A program made the translations under genes and the position numbers. From contig JANXQZ010000578.1 in NCBI GenBank assembly GCA_025353235.1, positions 1 through 5,164 on the forward strand: a stretch of 5,164 nt of DNA, written 5' to 3'. The notes beneath the pieces were generated by a model. It was not told where the DNA came from. It was given only the letters and a program-made list of their open reading frames with translations, and did not search any database. The DNA comes from Bryobacterales bacterium (GTDB lineage: Bacteria > Acidobacteriota > Terriglobia > Bryobacterales > Bryobacteraceae). Each line of letters begins with the position of its first letter. Within the stretch, counting starts at the first letter, position 1. Below are positions 1-5,164 of the stretch, piece after piece.

Positions 1-1967
1 GGAATGGAAATTGGATCTGGATTGAAGATCATGCCGTACTCCATCGCGATGCAAACGACCAATTGCTCCGCGTGGTCGGCTTCATGGTGGATATCACTGC
101 GCGCAGGCAAGCTCAGCAGGAGGTGCGGCAAAGCCAAGAGCGTTTCCAGGCGGCGGTGCGCGCCGTCAGCGATCTTGTTTGGACCAGCAACGCACGCGGC
201 CAGATGGAGGGCGAGCAGGCAGCATGGGGAGCGTTCACGGGGCAGTCCTACGCCGACTACCAGGGTGACGGCTGGTCGAAGGCCGTGCATCCCGATGACG
301 CGCAGCCTACCCTGGATGCCTGGAATCGAGCCGTTTCCGAACGGAAGAACTTCGTCTTCGAGCATCGCGTGCGCCGGAGCGACGCTGTCTGGAGGCTGTT
401 TTCAGTCCGCGCCGTCCCGGTACTCGACTCCCAAGGCGCGGTTCGCGAGTGGGTCGGCGTGCATACGGATATCACCGACCAAAGGCAGACTGAGGAGGCG
501 GTGCGCCAAAGCGGCGAACGCTTCCGCGAACTGGCCGAAAGCATGCCCCAAGTGGTTTGGACTGCCACGCCCGACGGGGTTTACGATTATGTGAATGCAC
601 GCTGGACCGATCTGACCGGCTGCGATCTTGCGGCCACGCAAGCTGGCGCGTTCCGTGTCGACATGCTGCCTGACGATCTGGCCCTCATGGATCGCAATAC
701 CAGCCTGGGCCTGGCGGCGGGTGAGCCTTACAGTTTCGAGTGCCGCTTTTTTCGCGTCGCTGATCGGTCGCGGCGCTGGCACCTGGTTCGCGCAGTCCCG
801 GTGCTGAACGGAGTCGGCCAAGTTACCAAGTGGCTGGGCACCTCCACCGATACAGACGATCAGAAGCAAGCTCTGGAAGCCTTGCGCTTGAGCGAGTGGC
901 GTCTTCGCTTTACTCTGCAAGCGGCCAATTTCGGCTCGTGGGACTTGGACCTGCGGAACCTGCATGCGCACCGTTCTCCGCGCTACGATGCGATTTTGGG
1001 CTATGACAACCCTCTCCCGGATTGGACCCATGCGCAGTTTCTAGAGCACGTTTTCCCTGAAGATCGGGACGCCGTCCATGCGAAATTTCAAGCCAGTCTG
1101 GTCGAAGGCGGGGAGTGGAACGTGGAGTGTCGCATCCTAAGAGCGTCGGACAGGACCACGCGCTGGATCTGGGCCTACGGCAAGACGATCGTCGACGCGA
1201 GCGGGAAACCGGCGAACATGCTGGGCTTGATCAGCGACATCACCGATCGCAAAGAAGCCGAAGGCGCCCTCGCTCAAGCCAACGGGGATCTTACGCGGGC
1301 GAATTCCGACCTTGAACAGTTCGCCTATTCCGCCAGTCACGATCTTCAGGAACCCTTGCGAAGCGTCATGATTTATAGCGAACTACTTTCCACGCGCTAT
1401 GCGGAAAAACTCGACGGCCAAGCTTTGGAGTTTCTCACCTTTTTGCAAAAAGGCGCTTCCCGCATGGAGATCCTGGTGCACGATCTCTTGGCCTATACGC
1501 GGGTGAAAACGCTGGACGAGCCGGTGGAAAGAACCGACGCCGCCCCGATCTTGGAAGCCGCGCTGGCCAAGCTGGCCAACTCGATCGACGAAAGCGGCGC
1601 TAAGATAACCCACGGCATTCTTCCCGCAGTAAAGATATATCATGTTCATTTAGAGCAGTTATTTCTGAACATAATCGGAAATGCTTTAAAATACCGAGGC
1701 GTAAAGCGGCCTCTAATTCATGTCGCGGCTGAAAAGCGGGACATGCAATGGCTGTTCTCGATTCGCGACAACGGCATCGGAATTAATCCTCAGCATAGGG
1801 AGCGAATCTTTGGAATCTTTAAAAGACTGCATACAGGCGACGAATATCCTGGGACCGGAATTGGACTTGCCATCTGCCAGCGGATCGCCGAGCGTTATGG
1901 TGGAAGAATCTGGGTGGAGTCCGAACCCGGAGGAGGATCGGCGTTCTGTTTTACCCTCCCCGGCTAA
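1..1967 (+). CDS. Multi-PAS sensor histidine kinase, 5'-truncated by the window edge
   Basis: This is a cytosolic-type two-component sensor kinase that autophosphorylates on histidine and passes the phosphate to a response regulator. The first full codon is at base 3; 654 residues are visible and the real start is upstream. A TTG at 63 lies inside a PAS domain and is not the start. Counting from base 3, residues 1-32 are the end of one PAS/PAC domain (closing in VDIT), followed by three more PAS domains at about 45-158, 172-285 and 296-414, each with a P(D/E)D helix motif and a closing D(I/T)(T/D) element. A short coiled linker leads to the HisKA domain, whose phosphoacceptor is in ASHDLQEP (His codon 1338-1340). 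The HATPase domain has the N-box Asn (1680-1682), DNGIGI at 1767 and GTGIGLAI. No membrane helix, GAF domain or fused receiver is visible. The H-box resembles phytochrome-like kinases such as Cph1. The ligand cannot be told from sequence. The stop is TAA at 1965-1967. Confidence 0.95.
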   Translation, partial: NGNWIWIEDHAVLHRDANDQLLRVVGFMVDITARRQAQQEVRQSQERFQAAVRAVSDLVWTSNARGQMEGEQAAWGAFTGQSYADYQGDGWSKAVHPDDAQPTLDAWNRAVSERKNFVFEHRVRRSDAVWRLFSVRAVPVLDSQGAVREWVGVHTDITDQRQTEEAVRQSGERFRELAESMPQVVWTATPDGVYDYVNARWTDLTGCDLAATQAGAFRVDMLPDDLALMDRNTSLGLAAGEPYSFECRFFRVADRSRRWHLVRAVPVLNGVGQVTKWLGTSTDTDDQKQALEALRLSEWRLRFTLQAANFGSWDLDLRNLHAHRSPRYDAILGYDNPLPDWTHAQFLEHVFPEDRDAVHAKFQASLVEGGEWNVECRILRASDRTTRWIWAYGKTIVDASGKPANMLGLISDITDRKEAEGALAQANGDLTRANSDLEQFAYSASHDLQEPLRSVMIYSELLSTRYAEKLDGQALEFLTFLQKGASRMEILVHDLLAYTRVKTLDEPVERTDAAPILEAALAKLANSIDESGAKITHGILPAVKIYHVHLEQLFLNIIGNALKYRGVKRPLIHVAAEKRDMQWLFSIRDNGIGINPQHRERIFGIFKRLHTGDEYPGTGIGLAICQRIAERYGGRIWVESEPGGGSAFCFTLPG

Positions 1968-2388
1968 AGGGACCGCCCCTCGCAGGCGTCATCGCATCCT
2001 GGTGGTGGAGGACAACAAGGCAGACGTGTTTCTGCTTCGCGAAGCAATTCTGGTTGCGGGAATCCCGGCCGATCTGCATGTGGCTAGGGACGGAGAGGAG
2101 GCCTTTGAATTTATCAATCACACGGACACCGACGAAAACGAGGCGTCCCCAAGCTTGGTGCTGCTGGATCTAAACCTGCCCAAGAGGACCGGAATCGAGG
2201 TCTTGGAACACATCAAGCAGAGCCCCAAATGCCGCGAGAGCCGGGTTCTCATCGTCACCTCCTCTGACTCCGACCAGGACAAGGCCGACACTGCCAAGCT
2301 AGGCGTCGACGGGTATTTTAGGAAGCCGTCGGGCTATGACGCATTTATGAAGATCGGAGACGTGGTCAAACAGCTGCTGGCCGCGTGA
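1897..2388 (+). CDS. Single-domain response regulator, CheY/Rcp1-like
   Basis: The product is a stand-alone receiver protein that accepts phosphate from the adjacent kinase and probably acts through protein contacts, because no DNA-binding or enzymatic output domain follows. Counting from the ATG at 1897 (163 residues), the receiver spans about 32-162. It has the acidic pair E38-D39 in VVEDN, the phosphoacceptor D91 in LLDLNLP (codon 2167-2169), the switch T121 in IVTSS and the conserved K143 in FRKP. The insert-rich loop around residues 75-85 and the LNLPKRTG motif are typical of Rcp1-type partners of phytochrome-like kinases. The start is uncertain. The ATG at 1897 or GTG at 1900 overlaps the kinase gene by about 70 bases, and no ATG, GTG or TTG lies in frame between 1903 and the receiver core. 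The first 30 residues are therefore an unconserved-looking extension read from the kinase's ATPase-coding DNA. No convincing Shine-Dalgarno precedes 1897, so translational coupling is likely. Confidence 0.9.
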   Translation: MVEESGWSPNPEEDRRSVLPSPAKGTAPRRRHRILVVEDNKADVFLLREAILVAGIPADLHVARDGEEAFEFINHTDTDENEASPSLVLLDLNLPKRTGIEVLEHIKQSPKCRESRVLIVTSSDSDQDKADTAKLGVDGYFRKPSGYDAFMKIGDVVKQLLAA

Positions 2389-2421
2389 TCGCCGAACGCG
2401 CACCCGCGTTACAGTAAGAGC
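2389..2421 (+). other. Short gap between regulator and permease, open in frame
   Basis: These 33 bases separate the regulator's TGA from the permease's TTG. The gap is a multiple of three and contains no stop in that frame, so the two genes are divided only by the single TGA at 2386-2388. No promoter or terminator is visible, which supports a shared transcript. Confidence 0.6.
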
Positions 2422-3765
2422 TTGACTCCGTCAGCCGAACTTCCCCGCCGGTTAGGGCTTCTCGATTCTATTTCGATCGTGATCGGCATCGTGATCGGCG
2501 GGGGTATTTTCGTCGTCCCCAACCTGGTGGCGCGCAGCCTTCCTTCCAGCGGGTGGATTCTTCTGTGCTGGTCTTTCGCAGGCGTCGTTTCTTTCTTCGG
2601 AGCCTTGGCATGCGCGGAACTTGGCGCGGCGCTGCCAATCACCGGCGGTCAATACGTCTTCATCCGCGAAGCCTACGGACGCTTCGCTGCCTTCCTCTGC
2701 GGCTGGACCACGTTCCTGGTGGCTCGGACCGCGCAGGTGGCTTGGCTGGCCGTTACGCTCGCCCTGTACGTGTCTTACTTCCTGCCCATCAGTCCGGGAG
2801 CAGGCAAGTTGCTAGCCCTCGGAGCCATCGCGTTATTCGCCACGATCAATTATGTGGGAGTTGAAGCGGGCGCGCTGACTCAGAAGATTTTCATGTTCGC
2901 AAAATTGGGGGGACTCGCCATTATTATTGGCAGCGCTTTCTTAGCGCACCCCCATGCTCCGGTAGCTGAGATCGCTCAGCCGCCTGTATCGCTCTCGCTG
3001 TTTGGAGTCGGCATGATCGCCTGTCTGCTGGGGTATGACGGATGGGTTCAAGTCAGCTTCGTGGCGGGAGAAATCAAACGTCCGCAGCGCAATATCCTGC
3101 TTGCGCTGGCGATCGGAGTGGCCGTGACGATGGGAGTCTATTTGCTGGCCAACGCTGCCTACCTGCGGGTCTTGTCCATTCCGGAGATTGCCGCCAGCGC
3201 TCATGTAGGGGCTACGGCGGCGGAGCGTGCCATGGGTCCTGTCGGAGGGACGCTGGTATCCATCATCATCATGTTGTCGATTGTCGGGACGCTGAACGGA
3301 TGCTTTCTCACCAGCCCGCGCATCTACTTCGCGCAGGCTCGCGACGGGCTCTTCTTCCGAAAATTTGGAGAGATCCACCCCAGGTTTAAGACCCCGGCTT
3401 TTGCGATTGTCGCGCAGGCGCTTTGGTCCGGCGCGCTGGTTCTGACCGGATCCTACGACACGCTAGTGGATTACGCGATGTTTGCCACCTGGCTCTTCTA
3501 TGGACTCATGGTGGCAGGCGTCATGGTGCTCCGCCGTACTCAACCTGCACTGGTGCGGCCCTATCGCATGTGGGGTTACCCGTTAACCGCCATCCTCTTT
3601 CTCGCCGTCACGCTTTGGTTTCTCGTGAATACGATCGTCACCAGACCGGTACCCGCCTTGGCTGGACTGGGCTTGATTGCCGCCGGGATCCCCGTCTATT
3701 TTATTTGGCTCAAACGGACAGCATCTATCGAGCTGGAACAGCCTTCGCCTGCGTCACGCAGCTGA
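2422..3765 (+). CDS. APC-superfamily amino acid permease
   Basis: This is an inner-membrane secondary transporter of the amino acid-polyamine-organocation superfamily, closest in style to the LAT/SteT exchanger branch. The substrate is not assignable. The 447 residues are the usual length. Hydrophobicity suggests twelve helices at roughly 14-37, 43-65, 88-120, 127-146, 153-174, 190-213, 224-247, 274-298, 326-343, 348-370, 385-404 and 411-430. Family marks are the unwound TM1 substrate motif GGGIF (26-30), AELGAALPITGGQY (65-78), YDGW at 205-208 in TM6 followed by GEIKRPQRN (216-224), and ARDG (306-309) before a TP at 324-325. TTG at 2422 is the only usable start: the regulator's stop (2386-2388) is in the same frame and no ATG or GTG lies between it and TM1. 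The ribosome site is poor; AAGAG sits one base before the TTG. The 33-base gap to the regulator suggests co-transcription. Neither strand shows a clear terminator after the stop at 3763-3765. Confidence 0.93.
   Translation: MTPSAELPRRLGLLDSISIVIGIVIGGGIFVVPNLVARSLPSSGWILLCWSFAGVVSFFGALACAELGAALPITGGQYVFIREAYGRFAAFLCGWTTFLVARTAQVAWLAVTLALYVSYFLPISPGAGKLLALGAIALFATINYVGVEAGALTQKIFMFAKLGGLAIIIGSAFLAHPHAPVAEIAQPPVSLSLFGVGMIACLLGYDGWVQVSFVAGEIKRPQRNILLALAIGVAVTMGVYLLANAAYLRVLSIPEIAASAHVGATAAERAMGPVGGTLVSIIIMLSIVGTLNGCFLTSPRIYFAQARDGLFFRKFGEIHPRFKTPAFAIVAQALWSGALVLTGSYDTLVDYAMFATWLFYGLMVAGVMVLRRTQPALVRPYRMWGYPLTAILFLAVTLWFLVNTIVTRPVPALAGLGLIAAGIPVYFIWLKRTASIELEQPSPASRS
2476..2499 (+). repeat. Perfect 12-bp tandem duplication inside permease TM1
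   Basis: The unit ATCGTGATCGGC occurs twice back to back and encodes Ile-Val-Ile-Gly twice (residues 19-26), directly before the GGGIF substrate motif. The APC consensus for TM1 aligns across this stretch without any insertion, so the repeat looks like codon-level similarity of a naturally repetitive helix rather than a recent expansion. Confidence 0.9.
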
Positions 3766-3802
3766 GGGCTCAAAGAAATATTCCAAAATGTGCAGAAAAC
3801 TC

Positions 3803-3831
3803 TTGCATTCCGCAATTCCATATATTAGTAT
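3803..3831 (+). promoter_or_regulatory. Candidate sigma-70 promoter upstream of dxr
   Basis: The -35-like TTGCAT at 3803-3808 (three of six consensus bases, including TTG) is followed after exactly 17 bases by the -10-like TAGTAT at 3826-3831 (four of six). The surrounding 3777-3840 stretch is markedly AT-rich compared with the genes on either side, as expected of a promoter. The predicted start point, about 3838-3840, coincides with the beginning of the stem at 3840. It would serve dxr and/or a small RNA. The call rests on motif matching only. Confidence 0.42.
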
Positions 3832-3837
3832 TGGAAT
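3815..3837. repeat. ATTCCA/TGGAAT dyad over the candidate -10 box
   Basis: ATTCCA at 3815-3820 and its exact complement TGGAAT at 3832-3837 are separated by 11 bases that contain the candidate -10. ATTCC also occurs at 3780-3784 and 3807-3811, giving four copies (one inverted) in about 60 bases. The arrangement could be an operator for a dimeric regulator. Chance recurrence in AT-rich DNA is a serious alternative. Confidence 0.3.
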
Positions 3838-3839
3838 AA

Positions 3840-3956
3840 GCCGGGGAGGCAACTCCCACCAAAGCGAGACTAACCTCATAAGAAAGACCCCTGAAGCAAA
3901 CCTCCCCGGCGCCCGCAAGGGTCTTCCCTTGGAAGTGGGGAACTCGCACAGCTTCA
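3840..3956 (+). ncRNA. Candidate structured RNA or dxr 5' leader, family unknown
   Basis: The gap before dxr contains a dense set of complementary segments. GCCGGGGAGG (3840-3849) is a perfect 10-bp match to CCTCCCCGGC (3901-3910), with a 51-base loop. Competing or pseudoknotted with it are AAGACCC (3884-3890) with GGGTCTT (3919-3925), TCCCAC (3854-3859) with GTGGGG (3935-3940, one G-U), and TGAAGC (3892-3897) with GCTTCA (3951-3956). Local hairpins GGGAG-GCAA-CTCCC (3844-3857) and CCC-GCAA-GGG (3912-3921) both carry GNRA-type tetraloops, and CTTCC-CTT-GGAAG follows at 3923-3935. The 10-bp repeat is unlikely by chance at this spacing; the shorter pairings individually are not. The predicted transcription start coincides with base 3840. 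I recognise no SRP, tmRNA, 6S, RNase P, T-box or common riboswitch signature. It could be a regulatory leader of dxr, an independent small RNA, or chance. Confidence 0.35.
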
Positions 3957-3978
3957 AAAAGCCAGCCTCTCAGTAACA

Positions 3979-3984
3979 TATAAT
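3979..3984 (+). promoter_or_regulatory. Perfect TATAAT hexamer overlapping the dxr start codon
   Basis: TATAAT matches the -10 consensus exactly and runs into the ATG at 3983-3985. No good -35 lies 16-18 bases upstream (AAAAAG occupies that place). If active, transcription would begin near 3991-3992, where an in-frame TTG (3992) could start a leaderless message four codons into the annotated gene. Coincidence is likely. Confidence 0.2.
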
Positions 3985-5164
3985 GAGGCGGTTGCACAAT
4001 CTTACCATTTTAGGTTCAACGGGTTCCATTGGAGTCTCCACGCTGGATGTGGTCGGCCGCAACTTGGAGCGTTATCGTGTGTTCGCGCTCGTGGCTGGCA
4101 CAAACATCGACCTCCTCGCCCATCAGATCGTTCAGTTCCGCCCCAAGGTTGCCGTTCTTGCATCGGCGGATAATCTTCCGAATCTCATAGATCAGCTAAA
4201 AGCTTTCGGCTTTCCTCAATCGAACTGGCCGGAGTTGCTGGCCGGACCCGATGCCACACTATCGGCGGCAACTGCCCCCGAAGTAGATTTCGTGATGTCC
4301 GCCATAGTGGGTGTTGCTGGCCTGGAAGCGACTTTCGAAGCGATCCGGTTGGGGAAGAGAATCGGCTTGGCGAATAAAGAGGTACTGGTAGCGGCTGGCA
4401 AATTGGTGATGGAGGCTGCCAGGAACTCGGGAACGGAGCTCTTGCCAGTGGATAGCGAACACAACGGCATGCATCAGGCGCTCAGAGCTGGGAAGCGATC
4501 CGAAGTGGCGCGCCTCATCCTAACCGCTTCGGGTGGACCGTTTCGAGACACGCCCGCCTCTGCGCTCGCTTCCGTGACGCCGACGCAGGCCTTGAAGCAT
4601 CCAACGTGGAAGATGGGGCAACGCATCACGATCGACTCCGCAACCATGATGAACAAGGGATTCGAAGTGATCGAGGCCTGCTGGCTGTTCGATTTCGCTC
4701 CTGAGCAAGTAGATGTTGTGATTCACCCGCAGTCTTCGGTGCACGCGATGGTCGAGTACGCGGACGGCAGCGTGATTGCTCAGGTTTCTGCTACCGACAT
4801 GCGTATGCCAATCCAGTATGCGTTAACTTATCCCGATCGGGATGACGCTGCGGTGCCGAGGATGAATTGGACGGAAGCGCGTACTTGGAACTTCTACCCG
4901 CCTGACATGGGAAAGTTCCGGGCTTTGGCGTTGGCGTACGAGGCTCAACGCACGGGCGGTTCCGCTACCTGCACGTTGAACGCAGCCGACGAGATCGCCG
5001 TCGACGCATTCCTGAAGGAGCGCATTTCCTTCCCGGCGATCGCCGAGGTGGTCGAGGAGACGCTCGCGAAAGTTCCCTGGCGAACCCCGCGAACAATCGC
5101 CGAAGTTTTGGAAGTTGATCGAGAATCGCGGCTAGCCGCGGTGCAAATCGTGGGCGCGCGGCCG
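3983..5164 (+). CDS. dxr: 1-deoxy-D-xylulose 5-phosphate reductoisomerase, 3' end beyond window
   Basis: This cytosolic enzyme of the MEP (non-mevalonate) isoprenoid pathway converts 1-deoxy-D-xylulose 5-phosphate to 2-C-methyl-D-erythritol 4-phosphate using NADPH and a divalent metal; it is the target of fosmidomycin. The 394 visible codons run without a stop to the last base; family members are about 385-400 residues, so little is missing. The NADPH loop GSTGSIG is at 11-17 and ANKEVLVAAG at 130-139. Metal-site residues are D157 and E159 (PVDSEH) and E228, with S158, S183 (SGGPFR), H206, W209 and M211 of the flexible loop, S219, N224 and K225 (DSATMMNKG) and H254 (HPQSSVH) all in place by alignment to the E. 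coli enzyme. The domain-linking NAADEIAV motif is at 333-340. ATG at 3983 is the earliest possible start, since an in-frame TAA sits at 3974-3976. No Shine-Dalgarno is visible. The residues after PVDSEH read NGMHQ, where many homologues have a hydrophobic-aromatic stretch. Confidence 0.97.
   Translation, partial: MRRLHNLTILGSTGSIGVSTLDVVGRNLERYRVFALVAGTNIDLLAHQIVQFRPKVAVLASADNLPNLIDQLKAFGFPQSNWPELLAGPDATLSAATAPEVDFVMSAIVGVAGLEATFEAIRLGKRIGLANKEVLVAAGKLVMEAARNSGTELLPVDSEHNGMHQALRAGKRSEVARLILTASGGPFRDTPASALASVTPTQALKHPTWKMGQRITIDSATMMNKGFEVIEACWLFDFAPEQVDVVIHPQSSVHAMVEYADGSVIAQVSATDMRMPIQYALTYPDRDDAAVPRMNWTEARTWNFYPPDMGKFRALALAYEAQRTGGSATCTLNAADEIAVDAFLKERISFPAIAEVVEETLAKVPWRTPRTIAEVLEVDRESRLAAVQIVGARP

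Noticed and set aside
63..65. TTG at 63 as the kinase start
   Set aside because: The frame is open to base 3, and the codons before it (NGNWIWIEDH and on) encode the normal end of a PAS/PAC domain, so the gene begins outside the window.
4..594. Plus-strand open frame of 196 codons over the kinase start
   Set aside because: It is an alternative frame of the PAS domains; the peptide is Arg/Ser/Ala-rich with no motif, while the overlapping frame shows clear PAS features.
402..1031. Minus-strand open frame of 209 codons opposite the kinase
   Set aside because: It lies entirely antisense to well-conserved PAS coding sequence, has no recognisable domain, and is typical of GC-rich antisense frames.
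1929..1938. Strong Shine-Dalgarno-like GGAGGAGGAT before the regulator
   Set aside because: It encodes the conserved glycines of the kinase EPGGGS motif, and no start codon in the regulator frame lies 5-12 bases downstream.
2941..3378. Minus-strand open frame of 145 codons opposite the permease
   Set aside because: It is a shadow of the conserved APC frame, with Arg/Asp/Ser-rich low-information sequence and no homologous motif.
3840..3910. tRNA-like length (71 bases) with a 7-bp acceptor-like stem
   Set aside because: There is no T-arm with TTCGA, no D-arm, and no five-base anticodon stem in the right place.
3840..3910. Intrinsic terminator for the permease gene
   Set aside because: The 10-bp repeat encloses a 51-base loop and is not followed by a T-run.
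3788..3976. Possible 62-codon small gene or leader peptide in the gap before dxr
   Set aside because: It has an ATG but no ribosome site, starts upstream of the candidate promoter, and crosses the inverted-repeat region. The peptide has no membrane, signal or regulatory-codon pattern. It is kept only as a remote alternative to the RNA.

Overview
The window is GC-rich, mostly about 55-65% GC by eye, and every recognisable gene lies on the plus strand. It looks chromosomal and bacterial. The Dxr sequence, the multi-PAS kinase with an Rcp1-like regulator and the TTG-started permease would fit a soil bacterium of the Acidobacteriota type. That placement is inference from protein style; no database was consulted.

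Layout: (1) 1-1967, the 3' part of a soluble multi-PAS sensor histidine kinase whose start lies before the window; (2) 1897-2388, a stand-alone receiver-domain response regulator overlapping the kinase end; (3) 2422-3765, a 12-helix APC-superfamily amino acid permease, 33 bases after the regulator and in the same frame; (4) 3766-3982, a 217-base non-coding gap that begins AT-rich and then turns into a GC-rich stretch full of complementary segments; (5) 3983-5164, dxr, encoding the second enzyme of the MEP isoprenoid pathway, running off the right edge within a few residues of its expected end.

Kinase and regulator form a clear cognate pair of the Cph1/Rcp1 style: the histidine in the kinase passes phosphate to the aspartate of a regulator with no output domain. 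The permease may share their transcript, but a functional link is only suggested by spacing. dxr is a housekeeping gene and probably has its own promoter in the preceding gap.

The most interesting part is that gap. A plausible sigma-70 promoter (3803-3831) would start transcription at about 3838-3840, the base where a perfect 10-bp inverted repeat begins, followed by further mutually exclusive pairings and two GCAA-capped hairpins. This could be a small RNA or a structured dxr leader. It matches no riboswitch or ncRNA family that I recognise. No transposon, CRISPR array, tRNA or rRNA was found.
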